This document shows, piece after piece, positions 1-9,924 of a DNA stretch of 28,010 nt (positions are counted from its first letter, which is position 1; the number at the start of each line of letters is the position of its first letter). A program made the translations under genes and the position numbers. The notes under the pieces were generated by a model that was not told the DNA's origin, made no database searches, and was given only the letters and a program-made list of their open reading frames with translations. This DNA comes from Acanthamoeba lenticulata. Its lineage: Eukaryota; Discosea; Longamoebia; Acanthamoebidae. The stretch is from positions 1-28,010 of the forward strand of contig NAVB01000891.1 in assembly GCA_002179805.1 (NCBI GenBank), in the 5' to 3' direction.

Positions 1-5
1 TTTAG

Positions 6-2169
6 GTATCGTATGAGCGGCTGATGCTGCTGTGCCGGTTGCCCGACTCCATCTTCCTGCGGCCGTGGGTGTACCCGGCCCTCAAGTACTTCCTGCGGCG
101 CGGCGACGAGGAGCTGTGCCGGCAGGAGATCGTCAAGCTCGCCTACTCGATCCAGGAGTTCAGCGGTACATTTGAGCGCCCCGCGTCTGCCCTGATTTCC
201 TTCTCGAGAAGAGAGCTCACGCTCAAGCGCCAGGCATCCAGCTGGTGATCACGCTCTCCGTCAGCCGGCCGTTCCCCTTCATGAACGAGCTGCTCGCCAT
301 CCTGCGCAAGGAGTGCCACCTCGTCCGGTGAAGCATCGCCGCTTCTTCTTGCTTGGCCTCTTGCCCGCCCCAGTGGACTCACTTGCGTTTTTATGACTCG
401 TGTGTGTCTGCAGGTTCATCATCATCTCGCTGGAGCGGCCGCCCAAGCAGATCCTCAGCTCGGCCCAGCTCAAGGCGCGGAGCCGCAACAAAGCCTCGTC
501 TTCGTCCTCACCCACGCCCGAGCAGCAGACGCAGCCGCAGCAATCGCCGTCCGCCGCCGGCGCGGAGGCGGCAACGCCATCGACAGTTCGTTCGGCCGAA
601 GCTCCGAGCACCAAGGAACCCGAGCTGAAGAAGATCTCCGTGCCGTCTGGAGGTGTGGCCTTCTGGTTCTTCGTCGCCATCGTCATTGTCATCATTCTTC
701 GTCTTCGTTGTGATTGCGCTGATGGTGATGTTGTTGTGATCCTTTGGGTGTCAGCCAAGGGGCGAATGGAGCTGGTAGTGGAGGTCCAGGAGGTTGGTGC
801 GCGCCTGCGATGGCGCTTCAAGACGCAGGAGAACGACATCGCCTTTGGAGTGGTCTTCACCGAGGCCGGCCAGCCGCCAGACTCGTTTGTGCGCGCCCGC
901 TTCACCCCTCGCGACCATCTGTGCCAAGCCTTTGGGCTCACCTCTGCTGCTGCCTCTACAGGAAGAAGTCCAGCCCATGCGCCGGTACATGTGTGGCCAG
1001 AAGCTGGTCGAGGTGCGCTCCGCGCGCGACGCACGCCGCGCCGACGATTTGACTCATCACCATCGCCATCTTATTTGTCGTTATTTTCATCGTCCACCAG
1101 GGCGATGTGTTGGTGAAGCGACCAGGCATGTACAGACTGCGGTGGGACAACTCCTATTCGCTCCTGCGAAAAAAGGTCCTCTACTTTGCCACCAGCGTCG
1201 AGCCCTTCAACCCGTCGCTGGCTTCGCGCACGATCGACCCATCGGCCGCCGGCCTGTCGCCCGCCGAGGAGCTCATCTCGCTGGACACGCTCGACCCCTT
1301 CGAGCTCCTCAGCGCCATCGAGGCCGCCACTGACGGTTCCATCACCACCGCAGGTACCTTTTTTAAAATTCTTTTCATTCTTTTCATTATTTATTTATAA
1401 TACTATTTATGATTTTTTCAGTTTATTTACAATTAATATTTATTAATCATTTTTGTGGAGAAGACTTCTTCCCGGTCAAGGTGGGCCAGGTGTTCGAGCC
1501 CTTCTTTGGGGCGCTGGGCTACGGCAAGTTCACGATCCAGCCGTCGCCCTTCTGCGGGTTCGCGACGTGTTTGTTGAACATGGAGGACGTCGGGGTGGTG
1601 TCCAAGCCCATCTCCCAGTTCATCAACTTCAAGCAGTTCTACCACGACATGCTGCCCCATCTCAAGGAGCTCGAGAAGCAGAATCTGGTCACCAGCCTCC
1701 TCGCCGCCCGCACCATCAAGAAGGTGCATTGGCCCCTTGCCAGTTCTTCCCGCGCTCTTGTCCATAGGCCTGACCTTCGTCCTCTTCAACATGATGATGC
1801 ATTCGACAGATCATCAAGAAGTGCACGCTCAAGTCGGTGGAGCTGCCGGACATCGTGTCGTACTTTACCGACACCTCGAAAGCCGCCATCACGCAAAAGT
1901 TTATCCACAACACCCAATTCCTCATCGGTGCGTTGCCGCCACCATCCGCTGTTGTCGTTGTTTTGTGTGTGGCTTCACCACTTTGCCATCGTCTCCCTCA
2001 TGAGCGCAAGATTGACGTTCCTCTTCTCGACCACGCGTGCCCAGTGCACAACACGATGGACATCGCCGCGCTGGACATGCGGCGGCGTTGCAACTGCGCG
2101 GTGGCCACGAGCTACCCCTCGGCGCCCAACAAGGTGGGCCTGGCCGCGTCCTGCACGGGATGCATTTGA
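6..2169 (+). CDS. GOLD-domain protein with radical-SAM-like C-terminal region (5' end outside window)
   Basis: Spliced exons 6-165, 234-327, 414-652, 755-888, 962-1012, 1101-1353, 1461-1723, 1810-1927 and 2045-2169 join in consistent phases and give 478 residues up to TGA at 2169. The window opens on an intron end (tttag), so the N-terminus is missing. Seen in order: a helical part with 'RPFPFMNELLAILRKE' and 'FIIISLERPPKQIL', a Ser/Gln/Pro-rich linker, then a GOLD domain ('LRWRFKTQENDIAFGV' to 'PGMYRLRWDNSYSLLRKKV', matching the Sec14L-type GOLD pattern). After this come 'ELLSAIEAATDGSI', 'DFFPV', 'PSPFCGFAT' and 'HNTMDIAALDMRRRCNC'. By memory these resemble the region after the core of tetraether-synthase-like radical SAM proteins. 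No CxxxCxxC is visible, and it would have to lie upstream. The GOLD call is firm; the radical SAM link is tentative. Confidence 0.55.
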
Positions 2170-2371
2170 GGACTGTCTCGAAAGCTGCGCTATCGTTGTA
2201 GTAGTCGTTGTTGTTGTTGTATGTAAATCGGGACGCTCAACACGCCAAAGCGGCTGCAGTCCGGTTCTTGTTGTCTTGGGACGAAGGGAAGCTGCGGTCT
2301 TTGCTTCGGCGATACGTCGGTCCCTTCGGGCCGTTCCTTTTATTTTGGCAAAGAAAGCAGAACAGCCACAG

Positions 2372-4746
2372 ATGTATGAGAGTGAGGAAGCTTTGCGACG
2401 TTCGACCTCACGAGATCGACGACCCAGGAGCACCTCCGTTGGGCAGCTGCCCGAGGAGCGGGTTTTGTTGGTGGACAATGACGCAGCGGTAGAGGAGCGA
2501 CGGCAGAAGCGGGCACGGCACTGGTGGGGGCGGCTACTCAACCGCTTTGATCGACCAGATGCGCACGGCGGGCATGGCAACCTCCTTCTGTACCTCACCA
2601 TCCTCGGTACCTTCCCCGATTCAGCTCTCGGTTGCCATTTAGATGAATCGATCTGCAGCAGGCTGATCTCTGCTGTCCGGCGGAACAGGCGCCGTGGTTG
2701 GCCTCGTGGGCGGGTGGGTCGCGAGCATCAGCAGCCCCAGCAAGACGACTATCGAACTGCTGGGCTTTCCGGGTGAGATCCTGCTCAGCATGCTGCGCGC
2801 CCTGGTCATCCCCCTCATCCTCTCGAGCATCATCGTCGGCATCACCTCGCTCGGTACCGATGCCTTCTCCACCATCATCCTCTTTACCAGCGCTACCCTT
2901 TTTCCTCATTTCCACGCGCTGTACAGGGAGCGCGAGCAACACGGGCCACCTCTCGCTACGCGCGTTGCTCTACTACGGCTCGACCACGATCGTCTCCGCC
3001 ATGTTTGGCATCTTCTGGGTGCTCCTCATCCAACCAGGTACGTTCGTCTTCTTCCTTGGAAGGCCGAATTCGCCAAGGCCTCGTCTCCTGGCGCTCACGT
3101 GACGCCGCGACGCGCAGGGAGCTACGCGACGGTGCCGACAGACGGGACGGTGCCCAGCGCGCCGCAGAAGACGCCGCTGGAGAGCATCCTCGACATCGTG
3201 CGGAGCCTCTTCCCTTCCAACCTGTTCAAGGCGGCCGTCGAGATGAACGTCCTCGGCATCATCACCTTTTCTATCGGTCCGTTCGTCCTTGCTTTCGTCC
3301 TGCTGTTGTTGCATTCTCAAGCCTTGTCCGGGGCGGCAGCGCTGGGTATTGTGTTGGTCATGATGGGCTCGCGCGGACGGCCCGTGATCGACTTCTTCGA
3401 GTCATTCAACGAGGCCATCATGCGCATCGTTGGCCTCGGTACGTGGATCCCTTGTGTGGTGCCGGGCGGCGTTCTTGCTGATCGTCCGCCATCGCCACTT
3501 CGCCTGGCAGTGATTTGGTGCGTGCCACTGGGCATCTGCTCGCTCATCATCGCCAAGTTGGGCCACGACGGCAACTTCTGGGCCAAGCTCGAACAGCTCA
3601 GCGTGTTTGTCCGTACGCCCCCAGCACACTCGCTCGCATTTGCATGAAGCCTTGCAGAGCCCGCCAGTGTCGGGAGGAAGATGTGATGGGGATGTAGCTC
3701 AGTGGTAGAGCAGGCGACTGCAGATCGTCAGGTCCCCGGTTCAAACCCGGGCGTCCCCTTCTTATATTCATTTTATTTACTTTTCTTTTGATTTTCTTTT
3801 TGGCAGTGACGGTGGCGCTGGGCCTCGCGTTCCACATGTTTGTCTTCCTCGCGGCCGTCTACGCAGTCTTTGTGCGCAAGAATCCCTTTGTTGTACGTCA
3901 TGACTTCATCACTATCTCCTCTTTCTTCATGATCACCAGCTGACCGTGATGATGTGTCCACACACAGTTCATGTCCCGCCTTTCGCAGGCGCTACTTATC
4001 GCGCTGGGCACGGCCTCTTCGTCGGCCACGCTTCCCATCACCATCAAGTGCTGCGAAGAGAACGCCGGCATCTCCTCGCGCGTGACCCGCTTCGTCTTGC
4101 CCCTCGGCGGTACGCGCATTCTTTAGATTCTCGAGCGCCCGCCATGGTCTCTCACGTCATGGGCGGACACCACAGCGACGATGAACATGAACGGGACGGC
4201 CCTGTACGAGGCGGTCGCGTGCATCTTCGTGGCGCAGGCGCTGGGCGTGGAGCTCTCCTTTGCGCAGATCGTCATCACGGCCCTCACGGCCACGCTCGCG
4301 GCCGTGGGCGCGGCGGGCATCCCCGAGGCCGGCCTGGTCACTCTCATCATGGTCCTCACGGCCGTCGGTCTCCCCTTGGACGGCATCGGGCTCCTCTTTT
4401 CCATCGACTGGTTCCTCGATCGCCTTCGCACCAGTACGACGCCGCTTCCCCCTCGACGACCCCGAATGCACTGACGCAAACACGTGCGATGTGCGCAGCG
4501 GTCAACGTGTTTGGCGACGCCATCGGGGCGGCGATCGTGGACCACTGGGAGGCCAAGAAGTGGGAGGAGCTGCCGCCCCTGGACACGCACAGCAGCGGGA
4601 GCGGGAGCGGCAAGGAGGACGAGGAAGCAGACGAAGAGCAGGCGGGCGCGGCTGCGCGTGCCGAGCTGATGTCGCCGCTGGTCTCGGCCGAGCGTGTGTA
4701 CCCGCGATACCTCGAGGAGACGACGCCCCAGCCAGCTGGAAGATAG
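2372..4746 (+). CDS. SLC1-type sodium:dicarboxylate (glutamate/aspartate) symporter
   Basis: Exons 2372-2606, 2689-2853, 2927-3037, 3118-3276, 3340-3438, 3511-3612, 3807-3892, 3968-4109, 4176-4433 and 4499-4746 give 534 residues, normal for eukaryotic SLC1 carriers. It is a multi-pass membrane protein predicted to import acidic amino acids with sodium. Family landmarks seen: '[19 protein letters not shown]' (early helix), 'MNVLGII', the HP1 serine tip '[12 protein letters not shown]', 'RFVLPLGAT', the HP2 tip '[11 protein letters not shown]', and '[13 protein letters not shown]', whose second Arg marks acidic-substrate carriers. The conserved NMDGT motif reads NMNGT here. The start at 2372 is the first ATG that opens the frame leading to the first membrane helix; the preceding stretch is a charged cytosolic tail. 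The C-terminus is acidic. The sixth intron (3613-3806) holds a tRNA gene. Confidence 0.9.
3688..3759 (+). tRNA. tRNA-Cys (anticodon GCA), nested in a symporter intron
   Basis: This is a full cloverleaf with no intron of its own. The acceptor arms GGGGATG and CGTCCCC pair, with one T-G. The D arm is GCTC/GAGC. The anticodon stem GGCGA/TCGTC encloses loop CTGCAGA with anticodon GCA. The T stem CCGGG encloses TTCAAAC. The discriminator base is T, as expected of tRNA-Cys. The A box (TAGCTCAGTGG) and B box (GGTTCAAAC) fit a Pol III internal promoter, and a T run follows within about 10 nt. It lies inside intron 3613-3806 of the symporter gene, on the same strand. Confidence 0.95.
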
Positions 4747-4758
4747 GCAGCTACACCA

Positions 4759-6004
4759 TCATCGCCAGCCCTGAAAAAACCAAAGAGAGACCAAGTTCGT
4801 ACATCGCAAAGCAGCTTGGAGCTGTCCTCTGGACAGCCATGGGCTCGCGCCCATTCCAACACGTCCCAGTGGTTTCCACCGGCCGCCATGCGGCAGGTCG
4901 TCTTGTCCCACGGGCAGCCGTTGGCGCGCAGCCACTGGAGCACGTCCAGGTGGCCTCCTCTGGCCGCGTTGGCGCAGGTGTCCGCGTCCCACGGGCAGCC
5001 GTTGGCCCGGGCCCACTGGAGCACGGCCGAGCGGTCTTTCCTTGTCCTTGCTTGTTCCACGGGCAGCCGTTGGCACGCGCCCACTGGAGCACCCAAGATG
5101 CAGGTCCATTCTTCCCACGGGCAGTCATTGGCGCCGGCCCACTGGAGGACCTCCAGGTGGCCTCTCTCGGCCGCCACGGCACAGACTCTCGCGTCCCAAG
5201 AACAGCCATTGGCGCGCATCCACTTGAGCACGTCCAGGTGACCTGCTTCGGCAGCCATCCGCCAGGTCCTGTACGTGTACCAGAGGCAGCCGTGGTCGCG
5301 CGCCCACTGGAGCACGGCCACGTGGCCTCCCTGAGCCGCAAAGGTGCAGGTCCATTCGCCTATCGGACAGCCGTTGGCGTGGGCCCACTGGAGCACGTCC
5401 AGGTGCCCTCTTTTGGCCGCCTTATGGCAGGTGTAGTCGTCCCAAGGACAGCCGTTGGCGCGAGCCCACTGGAGCACGGCCATGTGGCCGCCTTTGGCAG
5501 CTCTGGCGCAGGTCCGCTCGTCCCAGGGGCAGCCGTTGGCGCGCGCCCACAGCAGCACGTCCAGGTGGCCCCCGAGGCCCGCCTCAGCGCAGGTCATCTT
5601 GTTCCAGGGGCAGCCATTGGCGCGCGCCCACTGGAGCACCTCCAGGTGACCCCCTGCGGCGGCTTTGATGCAGATCTCCTCATCGCCCTCCCACGAGCGG
5701 GCCCATTGGAGCATGGACAGCCCTTGCCCGCCACTTGCGCTGCAAACGAGGGAAGAGGGCGGCGGCTGCGGGCGCGACCAGCCCATGCCCGCCACTTGCT
5801 CTTCAAACAAGGGCCAAAGAGGTCAGCGGGTCGATGGGCCCGTCGAACGCACAGTGGGTTGAGCGCTTGGCGCCAGGTGCGGCACACAACATGACAGGCA
5901 GGCTGGGTCAGAGGCTCCACGAAGCTGAGGATTACGCCAACAAGCTCCACCGTGATGTCTCCCATGCCCACCTCCACTATTCTGTCGGGAGCAGAGGCCG
6001 ACAT
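4759..6004 (-). CDS. F-box protein with ankyrin-like 'GHLDVLQWARANGCPWD' repeats
   Basis: Exon 1 runs from ATG at 6004 to 5796. An intron 5795-5740 (56 nt, tttgcag acceptor) shifts into the frame of the repeat array at 5739-4803. The N-terminus has an F-box-like helix pair ('VELVGVILSFVEPLTQPACH', then 'VCRTWRQAL'). About 11 repeats of roughly 26-27 residues follow, consensus 'CPWDxxTCxxAAxxGHLxVLQWARANG'. Family knowledge suggests a substrate adaptor of an SCF ubiquitin ligase, with the repeats binding targets; the target is unknown. One repeat is disturbed by two compensating indels (near 5030-5110). The 3' end is uncertain. A very short 32-nt intron (4802-4771) would give TGA at 4759 and 385 residues. 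Without it the frame runs on antisense through the symporter's last exon to 4356. Confidence 0.75.
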
Positions 6005-6160
6005 AACCACAGACAGTCGTCAGCGCGTCGTTTCTGGTTGTTTAGGTTTTTCGTGCTTTCGGAACCAAAAACGTAACTGAGAGAAAAGGGTAAAGAAATC
6101 AGGCGAATAGGGACATCGTTTTATCTTCGCTTTGCGCTCAGCAGCAGTTTGTTGTTCCAT

Positions 6161-6932
6161 ATGGAAGACAGCACGATCCGTCCCAAAGCTACTACACTTT
6201 ATGGAAGCCGCTGTGCTCTGGTGCCGTTTGAGGAAGAGTTTGCAGAGGAGCTGGCACAGGCGGCCAACAACCCCCGCGTGGCCGCCAACCTGCTTGACCG
6301 CTTCCCGCACCCCTACACGGTGCATGACGCCCGCGAGTGGATCGCCTTCTGCCACAGCCAGGCCAACGGCCGCCGTTTCTGCATTTGTTTGGACCGCCAG
6401 AGCGAGGGCCATGTGGCTGACCATCAACCGGCTGGCGACGGTCAGCGCGGACGGTGGCTTCCTGTGGGCGGCATTGAAGCGATGGAAGTGGGCGGCGGTG
6501 CGTCCAACTACAAACATCGTGTCGAGCTGGGCTACTGGCTGGCCGAGGCCCACTGGGGACGCGGCATCATGACCGACGCTGTGAACACTTTCGTCCAGTA
6601 CCTCTTCTCTGACGCGTTCGCCCAGCGGTGGAACGAGGGCCAACCCATCATCAGGTGCGCAGATGGAAGAAGAAGAAGAACGTAGATCGCTTTGGACTTG
6701 TTACCAAACGGTTGTCGCCCCCCCCCCTCGCTACAGGATCGAAGCCATGGTGTTCGCGCGTAACCAAGCTTCAAGTCGCGTGTTGGAGAAGGCGGGCTTC
6801 GAGCTCGAAGGCCGAGCGAGAGCGGCGTACATCAAGCAGGGCCAGTACCTCGACGGACTCACGTTCGCGCTCGTGCGGCAGTTTGACTCCAACTCTTCCA
6901 GCTCAAACCCACTTGATAATGCTGATGGATGA
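6161..6932 (+). CDS. GNAT-family N-acetyltransferase (RimJ/RimL type)
   Basis: Exons 6161-6654 and 6737-6932 join with phase-2 splicing to give 229 residues. It is predicted to transfer an acetyl group from acetyl-CoA to an amine; the substrate is not identifiable. Motifs seen: 'NNPRVAANLLDRFPHPYT' and 'AREWIAFC' near the start, then 'VELGYWLAEAHWGRGIMTDA', which contains the acetyl-CoA loop (usually GxGxG/A, here WGRGI). After the intron comes the family signature 'ARNQASSRVLEKAGFELEGRAR', closing with a short Ser/Asn tail. The stretch between 'FCICLDRQ' and 'VGGIEAMEV' (about 6400-6470) is longer and odder than usual and might hide a 33-nt in-frame intron. ATG at 6161 is the first in frame. 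Confidence 0.82.
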
Positions 6933-7174
6933 GGAGTGGGGCCAAAGGCGGCCACAACGCGCATAAACAAGAAGGGTCAAGCACAGGTATAAGGAGGAGG
7001 ACTGGCGGGTTTATCTGCATGTCCAGAACAAGTACATGAGAGAGAGGTGATATTCACAAGAGTATGGAAGACTACGTGCAGCAGAAGAAGAGAGGGGGAG
7101 GGGGGAGGGGGGAAGAGAGAAGGGTTGCGATAGAAGTCGTCTGTTCAACTCGAGGGCCGTGTGCGGGCGGCAGA

Positions 7175-8023
7175 TTACTCGCCAATCGCTTGGAAGACGG
7201 GGTAGTACTTGAGGCCCGACTGGTCCCTCTGTGGATCTCGAAATTGGAGAACGAGTCTCGACATGTCATACTTCGCGATGTCGGTCTCTTCAGACCGCCA
7301 GAAGTCAGGTGCTGAGTTTGGGATTATGTTTTCCACGCCGTGGTAGAGCTGGCCGCCATTGAAGATGAGTGCATCGCCCGAATCGAGTCGCACGTAGGTA
7401 CGCTCGCTCGTTTTCGTCTGCGGTCGATTTAGGCGAAACGTCAAATCTCACCAACAGTTACACGCAAAGCGATGCAAGCGTCGTACCTCTGAGTAGAAAA
7501 AGTTGGCTGAGTCGCCCACCGAGACGCTAAGGGCCCAACCCTTCGCGCCGTCGACGTGGGGGATGAAGCTACCCCCGTGGGGGTACAAGATGGCGTAGAG
7601 GGATGCAGGGTTGTACTTGCTGGGGCACTGCATGTTGTCGCCGTTGCGCTTGCCCGCTTCGTAGCCCATCTTGAACATCTTTCGTCCGAACCGCAGCAGT
7701 CGCGTCGGTTCCTTCATGCCCTTCATGCTGGCCGGCACGGCTGGCCAGTTGTAGAACAAGATGGGAACGGCCTTCTTCGATGTGCTGGCGTATCTGCAGC
7801 GCGGCAACAGTCCTCGGTTGGGCTCCTCGTCGGCCATCTTGATACAAGCCCGAACGAGGCTCAGCTGCTCTTCGAGGTCTAGACACCCCTTGAACAGCAC
7901 GACCCCATGAGGCAGCGGTTGGGCCGAGATCTTCTTGTCCTTTGACTTCTTGAGGAGCAAGTCCCCGTCTTCGTAGATTGGAGTAGCGAAGGTTTGCGAG
8001 AGTCTCGTCGTGAGTTTCTCCAT
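7175..8023 (-). CDS. AlkB-like 2-oxoglutarate/Fe(II)-dependent dioxygenase
   Basis: Exons 8023-7487 and 7417-7175, separated by a 69-nt phase-0 intron, give 259 residues. AlkB enzymes oxidatively remove methyl groups from DNA, RNA or protein. The double-stranded beta-helix core is clear: 'LYAILYPHGGSFIPHVDGAK' with the iron ligands H156 and D158, then 'GWALSVSVGDSANFFYS', then 'RLDSGDALIFNGGQLYHGVE' with the third ligand H205, and 'RLVLQFRD', where R233 and R239 match the paired arginines of AlkB that hold 2-oxoglutarate. The N-terminal 40 residues are basic and poorly conserved-looking. The sequence does not tell which of the ALKBH1-8 types this is. It stands head to head with the MT-A70 gene at 9925. 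Confidence 0.82.
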
Positions 8024-9260
8024 CTCGATAAGGTCGGCTTGTGTGATTGATGATGCCTTGCGCGAATCTTTCTGGGTTCTGAATTGGTTGTGCCTCTCGA
8101 TCGACGCGCCGTGCAGCCTTCTTTGCCTGCGCAGGCCTTTCCTCCTCGGTTCCTACTTTTGCTTCTTCTTTGCGTGTGTAGAGTCGAGCACAGAAGGTGG
8201 CGGCCACCTGTCCAAATTGAACATGGAGTGGAAGCGCAAATTCTGGCTCCTCTTTGGCGCTCTCCCTGCCGAATTTCGCTCATCTCCACTAACGATGAGC
8301 TTCAGAACTTTTTTCTTGCTTTTGCGGCGCATTAGAGTAATTTCTCGGGTTGGTGAGCTCTGCCTGTTCCAAATTCTGCCGCTGTTGCGTCCCTCGACTC
8401 ACCAAGCCGGCTTCGCTTTTCTTGCCTTCGTGGAAGAACAGAAGGAATCAGTCGTGCTGTCGTTTCTCTGTGGCCGTACCGCTTCCGGACGGTCACCGTT
8501 AGTCAGACGGCACCTTACGCGGAAGACCGACACACAAGCGACTGTTGGCTTGCGTGGGTGGGAGAAGAGAAGAGAAAGCGTGGGCGGCGTGAGTGTTTAC
8601 TGTCTATATTCACTGTTGAGTGGCAAAGAGAGCGTGTGGCTTCTCCTTGTTCTTGGAGTTCTGAAGGTGGATTTGTCGCTTCAGCCGACCGCCAAAGATG
8701 TGCTGGTGCCACCACATTGTGGCTTTCTTCTCCGCGTCGGATGTGTGCTCGCTGTGCGACAGCACAGACACTTGGATCGGTCTGCACGTTAAAAAAAATG
8801 AATCTGTCAAAAGTCTTGAAAAAAGGTCAAGATATCGACTATGCGTACCCCTGCTTAACCACACCACCCTTCTTGAGCTGCTTCAAATTGCGCAACTCTG
8901 CCGTAAGGAGAAAATGAGATTAATCGATAAATTGGCATCTCCAAACCAAAAGCAAGCGTCGGCAAGGGAAGGAAACCTTGTGCTTTTGTGTTCTTCTTTT
9001 TTGATTTGTTGGGGTGCGGCATGGTGCTTGGTGCCAAGATGTGGATGAGGTCTTCCGATTGAAAGAAGGATTTATCTTTGATTGAAAGTTATACAACTCC
9101 GCAAATAAATTAGAAATAAATAAATAAATAAACACAATTCCTCTGGCCCAAACGGCCTCCACCGCCGCTAAGCGCGTACTGGGCAAGTCCATCTGCGTGC
9201 GCTCCCTTTACGTTCGGGAGATCAATCTACCTTCAACTGGTTCTTTTTCAGAATAGGGTT
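8024..9260. other. Stretch without a convincing gene
   Basis: Base composition drops toward 50% GC and no frame on either strand shows family motifs, good splice pairs or the strong third-position GC seen in neighbouring exons. The longest open frame (+, 8010-8792) reads as low-complexity Leu/Phe/Ser/Arg-rich sequence and is judged spurious. The left end must hold the promoter and 5' UTR of the AlkB-like gene. An (AAAT)n tract lies at 9114-9132. Confidence 0.5.
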
Positions 9261-9272
9261 ATTACAGTCAAC

Positions 9273-9278
9273 TTTATT
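9273..9278 (-). other. Polyadenylation signal AATAAA
   Basis: AATAAA on the minus strand, the likely 3' end of the small unit that begins near 9790. Confidence 0.3.
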
Positions 9279-9782
9279 ACGGACCGAGCGAGGTACACAA
9301 AACATGAATATCTGCAGATCTGCGGTCCCAGTTTCCGACGAGCTCAAGAGACGGAGCACAAGCCCTTATGCGCTTTGTGCTTCGTCTCCCGAGAGCGTGG
9401 GAAAGGGTGTCGTGAGGTACACGGCCAGAGTAAGCTCCGTTGAGTTGGCGTCCGAGGCGCTGTCACGACGGTCAGGATTCCTCGGCGATGATTGAACATA
9501 ACTGTGCTATGACGAACTTGTTGGCCACTGACGGCAAACTCCGAGAACCGCACCGGTTGGCAACGCCGCACGATGTCGGTTCCCATCTTGGTCTTAAAAC
9601 CGCCAGTAAAGCCAAAGCTCCTGCGCACTAGCGCTGACACTTTCTGTCCTAGTGTCCGGAGACTTTCCCCAAAGGGCGCGTGGTAGAGGTAGAGCAGCGA
9701 GAGCCGAAACTCAAGCTGTACGCATGTGATGCTTCGATGGTAATCCTTGGCCGTGTACAAAGATTCGGCCCACCGCTTTTCC

Positions 9783-9790
9783 TTTTTATA
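9783..9790 (-). promoter_or_regulatory. TATA-like box of the possible small minus-strand unit
   Basis: Reads TATAAAAA on the minus strand. It lies about 135 nt upstream of, and divergent from, the start codon of the MT-A70 gene on the plus strand. Confidence 0.35.
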
Positions 9791-9924
9791 CTACCGATAA
9801 TCCCTATTTTTTCTTTGCGGGGATTTGTCTGTCGACACGTAAAGCAGGATATTCGAAGGCAAAAAAGGCGGGAAGCGGCCAAGGGAAATGGCGCTGGAAA
9901 AAACAACTCGAGCAAAGGTAAAGA

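Larger units (their letters stand above)
9260..9800 (-). other. Possible small minus-strand transcription unit, coding status unclear
   Basis: On the minus strand a TATAAAAA box (9790-9783) is followed about 510 nt later by AATAAA (9278-9273), which fits a short transcript. All three frames stay open for long stretches between them. One frame gives about 138 codons (9760-9344) but has no ATG near its start; the first internal in-frame ATG leaves about 79 residues. Two other frames end in plausible-looking C-termini (for example 'NKFVIAQLCSIIAEES'). No family is recognised. It could be a small spliced gene, a non-coding RNA or a decayed gene. Confidence 0.3.

Noticed and set aside
279..1034. 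Minus-strand frame of 251 codons over the GOLD gene
   Set aside because: Arg/Ser/Ala-rich antisense shadow that crosses three introns of the plus-strand gene.
1409..2776. Continuous 455-codon frame spanning the end of the first gene and the start of the symporter
   Set aside because: It crosses introns and the intergenic region. Only its last part (from 2372) is real, as symporter exon 1, and its start overlaps the exon at 1461-1723.
5041..5110. The frame-shifted repeat as a spliced intron
   Set aside because: No donor/acceptor pair removes it while joining two repeats cleanly, and the two indels already restore the frame.
4260..5894. Plus-strand frame of 544 codons with repetitive 'PLEHVQVAS' sequence
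   Set aside because: It is the antisense of the F-box repeat array. The repetitive look comes from the repeats on the minus strand, which carry the F-box and the known consensus.
8010..8792. Plus-strand frame of 260 codons upstream of the AlkB gene
   Set aside because: It is low complexity, has no motif and no codon bias like the neighbours, and overlaps the 5' end of the AlkB gene on the other strand.
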